Shown: positions 45,808-57,112 of the stretch, in pieces | How the letters are laid out: every line of letters begins with the position of its first letter | How positions within the stretch are numbered: the stretch's first letter is position 1 | Origin: Piezodorus guildinii | Lineage: Eukaryota > Arthropoda > Insecta > Hemiptera > Pentatomidae | DNA length: 64,000 nucleotides | Direction: 5' to 3' | NCBI GenBank assembly: GCA_023052935.1 | Contig: CM041292.1 | Location: 102,615,906 to 102,679,905 of the forward strand | Made by a program: the position numbers and the translations under genes | The notes under the pieces: generated by a model | Database searches by the model: none | Told to the model about the DNA's origin: nothing | Seen by the model: only the letters and a program-made list of their open reading frames with translations

Positions 45808-47998
45808 GCTTTCATTGAAAATTCAAAGTTATTTACGGTAGGAACTAGTTTTTACCTATTGCTTTAAATGGAAAAAATCACGTTTTGCCTAGATTTTTAT
45901 AGTGTTGGCGCTTTTGTGACACTCTTTATCTCTGTTGGTTTTGTTCATATCAAAATTTTGACGGCAGTTTTCCATTAGAATTTTAGTGTAGAATATTTTT
46001 TGTTAAATAACATTTGCCGCTAGGACATACCGTTTTAGAGCTATATTAGTTTGAATGAAAATAATCACGTTTGAAACCACTATTTTCTCTTCACATGTTT
46101 TGTTTCTAATAGTAATTAATTTAATTTAATACTTATTTTAAGTAATTTGATCCCTTTAACTCTAAATTTAACAAAACACAGTAGATTAGAGGTAGAAATG
46201 TCCATGTCCTATTATTTTTCCCAGGCAGAGAGAAATTGTTTACTAAAGTATTTCTATTTCCATTATTTTATTAGTTTTAATTGTAAAGAACTGCTGAAAT
46301 ATATAGAAAACAAAATACGAAAATATTTTTAAAACTTCTGTAGGACAGGTTTAAGGTATCCACAGAAAAATATTATCAATGAGGGATTAGTCATCGAATT
46401 TGGTTGGTTGGTCGTGCGCCCAATCAAAATAAGACCCAAGAATATAACAGAAATATGTGAATAATATTGATATTAAGACTTATCTGTCATTAAAAATTAT
46501 GGGCTTCTGACCCTTATTCTCTCATACCTCTGATTTTTATTCTGATGTATAAGGAATTCAAATATTTATTAAGATTGATAACAAAGGAAACAAATTTTGA
46601 ACTTATTTAAATTGTGGGCAATCAACCTGCATGTAAAAACTGAAACTTGTTTTATTTATTTTACTTTATGTTGTTGAAGGTAGTATTTTGCCATCAGTTT
46701 GAGTATAAATAAATGTGTACCTCATATCTATTGGAAATTAATTAATTTTTTTTAACACTTTTTTAATGGTTTAGTGTATTTTTGTAGTGGATAGAGCATT
46801 AGGCTACGGTTCTTCGGGTCCCGGGTTGGAAACCCATCTAAGGCAGAATTATTTATTATCGAAATCGAATGATAGATACTCATCATAACTACGTAATTCG
46901 TTAAATTTCAAATTATAAATTTAAATTTGAAAAATACCCAGTCAACATTTTAAATCAAAAGTTATTAAGACTATCAATGGTTAAGAGTTTTTTTTCCCTA
47001 TTCATGTGCTTCTTTTGGGAGGAAACAAAGAGAATAAATTGCAACATGGTCTAGAAATCTATTCCTATAGGTTTTCTATTTCCGTTTCTAGTTATTACCG
47101 TTAATTCAACAAAAACAAAAAAAAGTCCTGACCTTGGTCGGATAAAAGTAATATAGCTAAGCAATTGTTGACTTATTAGACCTGCCCTGTGCTTGCCAAG
47201 GTTGCCATAACAACGTAGTCACTTAATATGTATTTATGTCCGGTTGCATCGACTTGTTAATGTATTCTTTGTCCTCAGCTCTGTTTTGAAATTCCATTAT
47301 CTCATGAAACGTGAGTTAGGTAGTTCAACTTTTAGATAAGCAATCTTCAATAGGATAGATAGATTGTATTGGAGATAGTCAGAGAAGTTAGCAGATAAAC
47401 GTCTTCTATTGATTCTTAAATTTAATATTTTTGGTTTTTATTATCAAATTCTACTTTTATCATCATTTGCTGTATACATAAGAAGAAGACAGAAAAGTTT
47501 ATTTATATATTTACACGATAAAATAGTCTGTTAATTACATTATTTTTTTATCAACAATTTAGGATTTTTCTATTAGACGAATTAAACATGTGTTTGAAGG
47601 TATTAGTCATAGTAGAAAAAAAAATGAATAAAAAAATTAAAATATAACGATAATAAAATTAAAAATAATAATAAAATTAAATCAAATACATTAAATAGGA
47701 GAAAAGTGAATACATAAGTAATAAATAAAATAAACGAGATAAAATATTAACAGTTATAATAATGTAGAAAGACCGAAACATGATAGTAAATTTACTTGTG
47801 TTCATAAAATATTATGAAGTTTTAATTTATTAATATTTGCTATGTACAATTCACAACTGTTTTATGTATCTAAATCTATTTGTTTAATGAAATAATTTTA
47901 CTTGATCCTTTTTATTGACTTTTATTTATTAAAACTATAAAACAAATTGACATTAAACTGGTTGTGGGAATATTCACCAGGTTTTGACAGTTTAGAAA
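45808..47998. other. mostly unassigned; tRNA-like segment inside
   Basis: Contains the tRNA-like segment at 46795-46850 and an A-rich tract at about 47600-47740 of retroelement-UTR type. No gene was recognised. Confidence 0.35.
46795..46850 (+). repeat. tRNA-like segment, possible second SINE head
   Basis: TAGTGGATAGAGCATTAGGC resembles an A box, and CCGGGTTGGAAACCC a mutated B box with the right spacing. No acceptor stem could be closed, so a functional tRNA is unlikely. Confidence 0.4.
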
Positions 47999-48059
47999 TA
48001 TTGTACTGGGTTGCGGCCAATGAAATGTCCGTTTTCAAGGTAAAGGATTTTTATTAAAA

Positions 48060-48669
48060 ATACGATATGAAAACAAGATAATTTTATTCGAAGTATTTAC
48101 CTTCTTTTTTTACACATTTTTCCAAACGTGTCACCAACTTTTTTATCCCCGAACTGATAAACTCTGAGCTTTAAAGTGAAACAAAATCTGAAAACGCACT
48201 TTTCACTTGATCATCATTTTCAAAAAGTTTACCTTTGACGAAGTTGTCTAAATTCCTGAACGGGTGGTAATCTGTTGGAGATAAGTCGGGAGAATATGGT
48301 GGATGCGGAAGAACTTCCTAGCCCAGTTCTTTCAATTTTTACACGGTATGTTTTGAAACATGGGGTCTTGCTGCCGCTCAGTGAGATCATGAGATACCCA
48401 TGTATCGAGCTTTTTTCACTTTCCCAATACACTTTAAATGTCTGGAAACGGTAGATGCCCTTGCATTTAGTTGTGCTGAGAGTCCTTTAACTGTTTAGTA
48501 GGGGGTTTCCTTCTACTGTATGTTTGAGGACATCGTTGTCTATTACGGACGGAGTTCTTCCTCGGGGTAAGTTTTTCAAGTCGGTATCCCCAGCTAAAAA
48601 CTTGGCAAACCAACGGCGAATGGTCCCTTCATTAACAATCCCTTCCCCAAACGCCTTGCATATATTTCT
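48060..48669 (-). pseudogene. mariner transposase, C-terminal and N-terminal pieces with central deletion
   Basis: Minus-strand reading gives AFGEGIVNEGTIRRWFAKF and GDTDLKNLPRGRTPSVIDND (HTH region), a stop and shifted frames, then ISLSGSKTPCFK, and further on HPPYSPDLSPTDYHPF, FVKGKLFENDDQ and KYFE with a stop at the C-terminus. HPPYSPDL contains the third catalytic Asp of the DD34D triad. The central ~150 residues with the first two Asp are missing, so the enzyme is dead. Confidence 0.8.
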
Positions 48670-49094
48670 TTTTATTTAGAAACAATTCTTTATTGAGCAA
48701 TATTACAATCTGTTTAATTTGGGACATTTTTAATAGTGATAAACATTCATACTACATTCACACGATATATACAAAACAATAAATTTATATAATAATAATA
48801 AAATATACATATATGCAAAACTAAATCAATAAAAATATATACAAAAGTCACTCATACCTATATACAATTCACAAGCATACAGCACGTGAGTGGAGGATCT
48901 AGCCAATGCTAGAACTCCAATATACATGTTACAAGAGATCTCGAGGCCACTGGCGTTTCAACCTTCTAGGAGGATGGTAAGGATGTGGGGAGCTGGATAA
49001 GGATTGAGCTAGGGGATTAGGGTGATGGATAAGGTTCTGATGGAATTTAGAGAATTTTAATGGTATAAGGTCTAAAATAAATGGAATATTTAGG
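48667..49094 (-). mobile_element. family D/Jockey-type retroelement inserted in mariner
   Basis: The minus-strand reading contains IPFILDLIPLKFSKFHQNLI, HPNPLAQSLSSSPHPYHPPR and RLKRQWPRDLL, then a stop and an A-rich 3' UTR. It is 5' truncated to the last ~70 codons. It sits between two copies of a 114-bp mariner segment. Confidence 0.75.
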
Positions 49095-49290
49095 TCTTCC
49101 TCGGGGCAAGTTTTCCAAGTCGGTATCCCCAGCTGAAAACTTAGCAAACCAACGGCAAATGGTCCGTTCATTAACACTCCCTTCCCCAAAAGCCTTGCAA
49201 ATATTTCTAGCGGCCTCAGCTGCTGAATGGCCGAGTTTAAACTCGTACAAAAATATTACTCGAAAATCTCGTGTTTCCATGTTCATATTA
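49095..49290 (-). pseudogene. mariner transposase N-terminus
   Basis: MNMETRDFRVIFLYEFKLGH, SAAEAARNICKAFGEGSVNE and RTICRWFAKFSAGDTDLENL are the first ~65 residues of a mariner transposase, the helix-turn-helix that binds terminal repeats. It stops where the retroelement begins. The last 114 bp are repeated at 48555-48669. Confidence 0.85.
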
Positions 49291-49435
49291 AAGTGGGTAA
49301 TTGATTGGGAAGCTACTGTTTATAATACAAAGGTAGAGAAAACTGTAAAAACGGATATTTCATGTGAAACAACTCAATATAATGTACAAGGCAAGTATTT
49401 ATACCAGACACCATAGTAATAGCGTTTCCTCTATT

Positions 49436-50007
49436 ACTTTGACTTAACTATATATAAAATATATAGTGAGAAAAACTATTTCGAACGTGAAAATTTTCGA
49501 ATAAGAGTTGTCATCAGAAATAAATGTTCAAATGCCCCTTATGTCCTAAGTCCAGCAAAAAAGTACGTGTATGAAATAAGTCTAGCCCAAAAACAATGAG
49601 TTGCAGTAAGCTAAACATTTCAGATTTTAGGGGCTATATGCCTGAGATATAACTGCAACTTTTTCAACACAGTCGGTAAACCGCAACAGCCATACTTTTT
49701 TAAGCCAAATAATAGTAATGTCGATTTATATTTTACCGTTGGAAACCTAAAGATTTTAGAAAAAAATGTTATATTTAACGTAAAGTTGGTTTAATGGAGA
49801 GTGGTGAAAAGCGGATAAAACTAATTGATTGTGGATAGTAATATAATATATTATTCAATCTGAAACAAATCTATCCACAGAAACTCAATGTAATTCTTTA
49901 ATCTTTTTTCAACTCTAACTTTATTTACAAGTTCTTAAATTAATTTTAACTGTAAAGGTAAGTTAAAGTCGTATAGTTAATAAAACGCACGAACCAGATT
50001 TTTTTAA
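49436..50007 (+). mobile_element. family A repeat, complete
   Basis: Starts ACTTTGACTTA, then hairpin ACTATATAT-AAA-ATATATAGT, body with GAAAATTTTCGAAT, and ends GTAAGTTAAAGTCGTAT and CGAACCAGATTTTTT. Length about 570 bp. No ORF. It defines both family ends in one uninterrupted copy. Confidence 0.75.
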
Positions 50008-51459
50008 TTAAAAAAATAGATAATAAAAACTTAATTTATAATATTTTTTATATAATAGGTGCGTTAATAGAAAATCAGAACTGTTGGCATGAATAAAAAC
50101 CTTATTACAAATTAAATTTTAATTGTCAGTGCATACCCGATTGCGTTAAACTCATAAATCGTCTATAGTTATGACTAGAATACGGAATTTCATCTTATCA
50201 GATGCCAATTTCCTTTAGCTCTGGTTATGATAACTCGCCATACTAAAATATATTTTCAATGCTTCAAAATACTTCGCCTCTATTTCAATTCAATAAAGGG
50301 TCATTGCAATTTAATACAGTTTTTATCACCTTTATTAATAAGACAGTACTGTATATTAGCAAACTTTAGTCAAATATGGACTACTAATTTCTCTTTTTTT
50401 TTCAAATCTCCTCCCTCCTCCTCCCCCTAAACAACGGGAGCCTTGGATAAATGTCCAGTCTGCACTTTTTTTTATTCAATATTAATATCGTTTTATTCCC
50501 TAATAGTTTAGCTGAAATTACGCATACATAATAGCTGAAGTTACAGAAAGCATTAAATCACTAATTGTGGTAATTTATATGAAATATAATAAACATTCTG
50601 TTTCACGTATTACAAGACTTTTACTCACCTCCGTTGTTAAAATCAATTTAAGAATTTTTAAGTAAAGTTAAAGATGAAAAAAAGTAATTACAATGCGGGC
50701 AGTCATATGGACTGCCGATAGAAGTGAAAACTTTTTTTTAAATTCTCGATTTGCGCTGGAATTTTGTTAGAAAGAAGAGTAGATTATGTTGAGAATGCAT
50801 GTTTTTTTTTTATTATTGTTTCATTTAACTGTAAAACATCATCAACCAGTAGATATATGTCATCTTGAAGTATGTCATCGTAATCTGAATGTGACTGTAG
50901 ACTGTATGAGTTGGTGGGACACATAGCAAATTTTTTTTTATGGACCTGCCATTCGAATCAAGGAAATTCAGGCATTTAGGAATAAGCGTTATAGTTGTTT
51001 CACAGAGATAACCTCAGTTTCTCTCCCAAGTAAACAGAAAACATAATTGAATAATGAAATATACATTGTGCTTAATTGAAATCTATATTATTAAAATGAA
51101 TTTAATCTTCAAGTTTCATATTTAAATTCTCATATGATCAAGATATTCTTTTCGATTTATCTTTACTACGATTTAAATATTGACAGTAAGTTAATCATGA
51201 TTTTGCATCGTATGTTTAAATGTTTTCATGCAAAGTAATGTTTTAATAATATTTACAAATATCGATATTTTAGAGTCATGAGAATTAAGATATTCATGAT
51301 ATTAACTTTAATACGGTAAGAGGTATGTTTTAAGACATAGTTTAACTAACATGTCTTTACTCATTCATTTGCAACTGATTTTAATTAAATTAAATACTGG
51401 AAAAGTGTATTCTAAATATCGATATTTTTGTACCGGTTTTCAACGGTATAATAAAGATA
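50008..51459. other. unassigned AT-rich interval
   Basis: Nothing recognisable. Confidence 0.35.
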
Positions 51460-51549
51460 CTTCAGAGTAAGAAAATTAAAAATAATGGCATTTAAGCCCT
51501 TTCAGACGACTTCCATCATGAAAACACCCACATAGAAAAATCCTACTAA

Positions 51550-52007
51550 TTTTGCCAAGGAAGCGAAGAAAGGTCAGATGGATAGATCTCGAGTACCGTT
51601 TTCAGATATTTATGAAGAGTTGAAAGTTTCCATTAAGATGGAGTGGCAGGGAATTCATGAAAAAGAAGAAAAGAGGGTGTTTTATAAATCTCACTGCCCG
51701 GTAGTGTCAGTGGAACCATGGTGTAATAACAGTAATGCGCCTAGGTCATGGATAAGAGCAATGTGTAGGATAAGAATTAATCATGCCATCTCAGGTGCCT
51801 ACTTACATATGATTAATAGAAAAGATAATGAATATTGTGAATTGTGCGAAGTTAAGGACGACCCAAAACAAATAGTAATGCATGCATTAAATCTTCTGTC
51901 GAACGCTAATTTTTTATCAATAAAATTGAAAGTATATTAAATAAAAATAATCTATCGTATATTGACCTCATAACTAATCCCAACCTTGTACTTGAAGCGT
52001 TAGCCTA
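51550..52007 (+). pseudogene. I/R1-like ORF2 C-terminus (end of RNase H and zinc finger)
   Basis: An open frame from the truncation reads FAKEAKKGQ (end of an RNase H domain), VPFSDIYEELK, a W-rich linker, SWIRAMCRIRINH and CELCEVKDDPKQIVMHAL, a CxxC...H finger typical of the elements with RNase H. The frame stops at 51940; a +1 shift continues INKIESILNKNNLSYIDLIT to a stop near 52007. So one frameshift breaks an otherwise good C-terminus. Confidence 0.7.
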
Positions 52008-52176
52008 GTTTATAAACTCTGCAGGTATTAAATTATAAAATAAAGCTTATTATCGATAATCATAGAATCAAATCATAATTTCGAATTATTTTTATTGTAA
52101 CCAATAATGATACTTGTAAATATTATTTTAAATTTTGGCAAATGGCGCCTAGCTAAAGGCATATTGGAATAAAAAA
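51550..52176 (+). mobile_element. 5'-truncated I/R1-like retroelement
   Basis: Inserted in the family A copy; flanks ATCCTACTAA and ATTCTACTAA form a target-site duplication with one mismatch. It has a C-terminal coding part, a 3' UTR and a poly(A) tail ending about 52176. Confidence 0.75.
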
Positions 52177-52529
52177 AAAAATTCTACTAAATGTTACGCT
52201 TATATAGCAAGTTTAATCTAAATCGTTGGAGCTGTTTTGGAGAAAGTCGCAAAATAGTACAAAATAAAGTGGCTCTCCTGTTTGCCGATAATGTTGAAAA
52301 AGTTGCTGTAGCATCTCAGGCAGATATATTTCTCAAGAGCTAGACTGAGCAAACAAACACACAGACCTTTCTGCGGGACTAGGTCATTCTGAGTCTATTT
52401 CGGTGAAAACTGGAATTCGAAAATTTTCACGATCGCAATACTTCCCCTCACTTAATATTTCATATATAGGTAAGCGAAAGTAAAAAGTAGTTTACTGACC
52501 GGTTAAGATAAAAAAAATTTAAATTTATC

Positions 52530-52765
52530 ATATTATCTGAATCAAGCGGGAGGAATGTCCCCTGGGAAGCCCCAGATGATCCGGCCGGAGGAGTAAGTGC
52601 TCAAGTTTCTATCAGAAAGTTGCCGCGGGCTATTCAACCCCTGGCTTGGGAAGGCCCTGCAAATGACGGTGGTTAATTGCTTAACCAAAGGGAAAAGCGA
52701 ATAGCTTTTATTGTTGGGCTTCCTTTATTGCAATTATTTATAGTTTGGAATAAAAAAAAAAATAA
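52530..52765 (+). mobile_element. GC-rich block ending in poly(A), probable retroelement 3' end
   Basis: A GC-rich stretch in AT-rich surroundings ends TTTGGAATAAAAAAAA, the same ending as the I/R1-like element at 52160. The coding content is not recognised. Confidence 0.4.
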
Positions 52766-52804
52766 AATAAGTGAGTTCAAAGCCAGATAGTTATAAAAAA
52801 AAGT

Positions 52805-52912
52805 TTGTTTTTTTATTCATTTATTCAAAATATTACAATTCGTCTCAGTGGACAATAATGGTAGGGCTGTAATAGCATATTAATACAATCTAAAAAATAA
52901 ATAAATAAAGTA
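52805..52912 (-). mobile_element. family D 3' tail fragment
   Basis: T run, then ATATTACAATTCGTC and GACAATAATGGTAGGGCT, matching 59975-60060. A very short 5'-truncated minus-strand insertion. Confidence 0.55.
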
Positions 52913-53174
52913 GGATTTAGGAACAAGACTAAATTTTTGGAGATATGTGAATAATGTTAAAAATTTGCCGCCTACTATTTTTCATAACTATATTGTTTTT
53001 CTTTGAATGAAATCCTCTGAAAATAAAATTTTCTTATTATTTTTATGCCTGTAGATTAGTGGTTGCCAAAAAGTGCTCCTCAAGCGATGTCCAAGGGGTC
53101 CGGGAGATGTCATTGAAAAACTATTTAAATTACCTAAATAAAAAGTGTTTGTGAAGCCAAGGCTTTTAATAAGA

Positions 53175-53345
53175 AATTATTAGAATAGAATAGAAAATTA
53201 TTTTATTCTGGAACTTAGGCCTTCAGTATATACTTAAATAGTATTAATTGTTTATAAACTTGATTATTTACATAGGTAAAGGAGGGAGAAAAAATATCAA
53301 CGAAAAGTTATAAACAACTAATTTTGAGCAAAAAAGGAAGAGATT
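53175..53345 (-). repeat. family C repeat, inverted copy
   Basis: AGAATAGAATAGAAAA, TTTATTCTGG and ATTTACATAGG are the reverse complement of the family C end. Confidence 0.5.
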
Positions 53346-53702
53346 CTGTCATTATATTGATGGAGTACTTTCAATCAAAAATCTAGTTTAATATTTATAA
53401 TCAACAAGCCTTTGTTTTGGAATGATAGATATTGAAAAAGAAAGATGCACGACGTATAATTATTATTAAACATTAAAGATGTATTATTTAACAATAAATG
53501 TAATTTTAATCAAAAGGCTATAACTAAAGCACAGGTTCAATGAGCATTCCATGCATTAGTACTAAGAATTAAACAAAAACGTGATTATGCTAGTTTATGG
53601 TGGTATAACTACATTTTGGATTTCTACTGAACGAAAATTAATTTCCTGGTAACGGTTATAGAATTATAGAATTTATTTTCATTTGTAAAGACACAATATA
53701 AT

Positions 53703-53705
<3 letters not shown>

Positions 53706-53761
<56 letters not shown>
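53706..53761. repeat. (TA)n microsatellite
   Basis: About 27 TA units. Makes a spurious Tyr/Ile frame on the minus strand. Confidence 0.95.
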
Positions 53762-53763
<2 letters not shown>

Positions 53764-55558
53764 TTGGGTGTGTGTGTTGAAATATATTAAAAATGGAAAA
53801 TAAGGATGCATAAATAATGCTTTGAAAATTATTCTAATAAAATAAAAATGATTAAATTCATATTGAGATCTTAATTGAAAATTTATTAATTTATTCATTG
53901 ATGTAGATAGACGATTTATGGTTAAATAACAGTATTTTATAGTTAATTTAATGATACATAAAATTTACTATTTTATTTAATTTTCTGATATAAATATTTA
54001 CAGTTCGTATTTTTTATTTATTTTTCAACTAAACATAAATTAGTAAATAATATTTATTGATTGTTTTTGAAGCTAGAAAGGCTGCGGAATTAGTCTGGAT
54101 ATTAAAAGATATAATGCATAAATATGCATCAAATATAATACACTGGTATTACTTCACAAATATAATTTACGTGACTGTCCCATTCTATACGTTTTTGCAC
54201 AAGGAGTACACAATTTTCAAATTGATCACATTATTAGTTCCAATGTGTTAAAAAGTTAATTACATATTAGAGATAAGTTAACATATTAAGAAAAGCTTAA
54301 AATAAATCATTTTCATCTTAAGTATATCATTAAATAGAAAAATCATCCAAACAATTAATAGCGCTGTTATATTAACAAAATGTCAAATTAATTATAAATA
54401 TGTTTACCTTAAATTCATAATAAATATAAAATAATAATTTTTGTTATTTAATATATTAAATCACTGGTATTAGGGCAAAAGGACTTAAGTAATAATTTTT
54501 TATGAAAATGGTAATTTTTCAGTTCGAGGAATTTTAAATAAATAACATTTTGTTAAAGTTTGTATTTTAGTGTAAATAATAGTGATAAAGTCGATGAGAT
54601 AAAATAATGAAACCGAAATAAATAAATACTTAGGCAGGATTTAAAATGATTTTTCAAAACATTGGAAAATCGTCTTGTAAACTTTGCATCCCAAGACTTT
54701 ATTTATTTAACTCCCTTTTCCCTAAATATTAGTGAAATTTTATATAGTTTTTACTATATGTAAATTTCGGAAAAATATGTCTTACAATAAGTAATAATCA
54801 CTACTTGTAATTCTATCAAAACCTATGCGGTTTTTGATACTAACAACCTCGATAAAAATATTTTGTAATATTTTTAAAACTATATAAATATTTTTTTTTT
54901 TTAAATCACAGTGAGGAATGAGTACATATGTAAAACTAAGGATAATCATTATAATTAAAAAAAAAAAAAATATGACAGTAAGTTGCCTTTAATATTTTCA
55001 GTTTGGTATTCATTGTTTTTTATAGCCTTCTATTATTTTTAGTGTGGTAATATAAGCTAAGTTTATCATGAAATTTATATATTAAAGTGATTAAACTTTA
55101 ATATCACCCCTAAATTATGTAGCTGTATTAAAACAAGACTTGGTCTAATTATTATTAAACATTAAATGTAGTTTTAACTATATCACAAGTTTGAAATTAT
55201 GGTTTTCGTGAAATATTATTATTGTGTAAAGGAAAGAAAAATATAATATTTAATTAGAAATAGACTGTATTTGTGTATGATTTTCTAATAGAGTAATAAA
55301 AATTAATAAAATGCTTGTTTTCGATGGTGTATTTATCTTGCATTTTTCAAGACGGGTACGTACAATTATTTTTGTAAAAAAGTATCGATAATGCCTGAGC
55401 TTTTCAGATAATGTATATAATCGCCTGAAATTATGTTATTAGTAAGATCGAAAGAACTTTCCTTGTTGCTACTATAATTATTGATAATGAATGATTGAAG
55501 AGGGGTGTCTAAAAAAAGTTTTAAGGAGCTAAATATTTCCTAAAGCTATAATGTATAT
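53762..55558. other. unassigned AT-rich interval
   Basis: No gene or repeat was recognised. Confidence 0.35.
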
Positions 55559-55708
55559 TTAATAATATTGAAGATGAATTACCACGTCATGATAGATAAA
55601 GTTAGCTGTGACGGCTTCCATCTGTGCAACGGGATGCTGTGCTTGGACTGGCGGGGCCGCCGTCCGGGCTGCCCTATATAGCCTCCTCGCCAGCTCCCCC
55701 TCCACGAT
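55559..55708 (-). other. GC-rich island with a 49-codon open frame, unidentified
   Basis: The densest GC block in the window. The minus frame reads VEGELARRLYRAARTAAPPV then QAQHPVAQMEAVTANF to a TAA at 55559-55561. The composition suggests an exon or a piece of a GC-rich retroelement ORF1. A CACAG acceptor-like site lies just before ATGGAAGCC. No family is recognised. Confidence 0.3.
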
Positions 55709-55912
55709 CTAACCCCTCACCAATTAAGACTTGGGCTTTTCCTACCAAATATTTTCCAGTGACATCAGAGGGATGACTTGAAGGGGGCCCTTGAAATCCG
55801 CTTTACTCAAAACGCTACACGGCCAATCGAAGATGGAACAACCGCTAAGTAGTTCAAACTCAATTTTTCAGGACAAAACTCCGGTCGTTCTTTTCATAAT
55901 ACATCAGAAATC

Positions 55913-57099
55913 GAGACGTTGATTTCCAAAAGGTACTAAAATACATTTTTTTCGAAATTGATATTTTGACATATATGTATTTTAATGGTTTAGTTTTGTC
56001 GAGATCCGTCATCAGATTTTATCTAAAAACATAAAAATCCCTAAAAACGTATTTAAAAATTGCATTTCCTTCCAAAAGGTACTAAATCTACAATTAATTT
56101 CATTCAAAAATGCACTAAAAACATTTCCTAATATACAGCCGAAGCACCTAACCTCGTCATATATTACCAATAATTTATTGTTTTCTTTATTTTTATTGGC
56201 TAATTTAGCCCCGCCTTGAATCACCGCTATTATTTTGATCGATGGTTATACCTAATAATAAGTTTTTAGGCTGTTTTAAAGAACTTAATTGCGTCGCTTC
56301 GGTTCTCGTAGATTGTCAATTAAATTAAAATTTTTTAATAGTATTTCTTCTTGCAGCAACTTAAATTTAGTTTAAAAAATTTCAGAAACTCACATTTTAA
56401 TAGAATAATGGTGTTTGGTCCAGCATATTGTTAAAAGTAGCATCTGTGCCTGATCTAACTGATATAGATTTATTTTATTTTTTTATATAAAATATAAGCT
56501 CAAAAGTTATTTATTTATCAGTCTCTATAGCTAAATATCGTTTACACGTAGTTAATAATATAGATAAATTTGTTAAATTCACACAAATAGTAAATACAAG
56601 TTCAAAACAAACTTCATAATTACATACTTTCTTATAATAGTGCCATAAATAGATAAATTGTCCTTTGAATATTTACTTTCCTTATAAATAATTGATAATA
56701 AATGTAATTAACCAACAAAGAAAGATATTTCTCAGAGGGAGAATAAGGGAATATACATAACTTAGTAATTAACAAAAAAATTACGTTAATTATCGGCAAT
56801 GTATCATAAAGGTTATAGTGACTGTTACCAGCTTATCGCACATTATATTCTTCCAAAAAGTTCTATATCCCTTTTGATTCTTTCCAAAAAGTACTATATC
56901 CATATTATATTGTTTAAAAGTCATCGGAAAAGTGCAATAATTGGGGAAAATAACTTGGTAACACGCTTAAAAATCAACTTTAGATTTTAATAAAAAAAAA
57001 AGAATCAAGTAAATTGGTCCAATTATAAATAAATGACAGATTTTTGAGTTTCCTGTAAAATTGTCAAAAGTGGTAGTACCTTTTGGAAATCAACGTCTC
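55913..57099. mobile_element. non-autonomous DNA transposon with 26-bp perfect TIRs
   Basis: Perfect terminal inverted repeats at 55913-55938 and 57074-57099 begin GAGACGTTGATTTCC and include CCAAAAGGTACTA. The motif CCAAAAGGTACTA recurs near 56073 and, mutated, near 56853 and 56883, as possible transposase-binding sites. Only short ORFs are inside. No clear target-site duplication was found; superfamily unassigned. Confidence 0.75.
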
Positions 57100-57112
57100 A
57101 GTTTCAACGTCA

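Larger units (their letters stand above)
47999..49375 (-). mobile_element. degraded mariner transposon with retroelement insertion
   Basis: Imperfect terminal inverted repeats lie near 48003-48040 (CTGGGTTGCGG, ATGAAATGTCCG) and 49331-49372. Between them the minus strand encodes both ends of a mariner transposase; a family D retroelement interrupts it. Confidence 0.8.
51460..52486 (-). mobile_element. family A repeat split by a retroelement
   Basis: Minus-oriented partial copy: 51460-51549 and 52177-52486 join into the sequence seen at 61017-61418. It ends with CACGATCGCAATAC, the hairpin region and GTAAGCGAAAGTAAAAA. Confidence 0.7.

Noticed and set aside
46795..46850. A tRNA gene
   Set aside because: The A and B boxes are present only in weak form and no acceptor or anticodon stem closes.
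53656..53898. 80-codon ORF with a Tyr-Ile repeat on the minus strand
   Set aside because: It is a translation of the TA microsatellite at 53706-53761.
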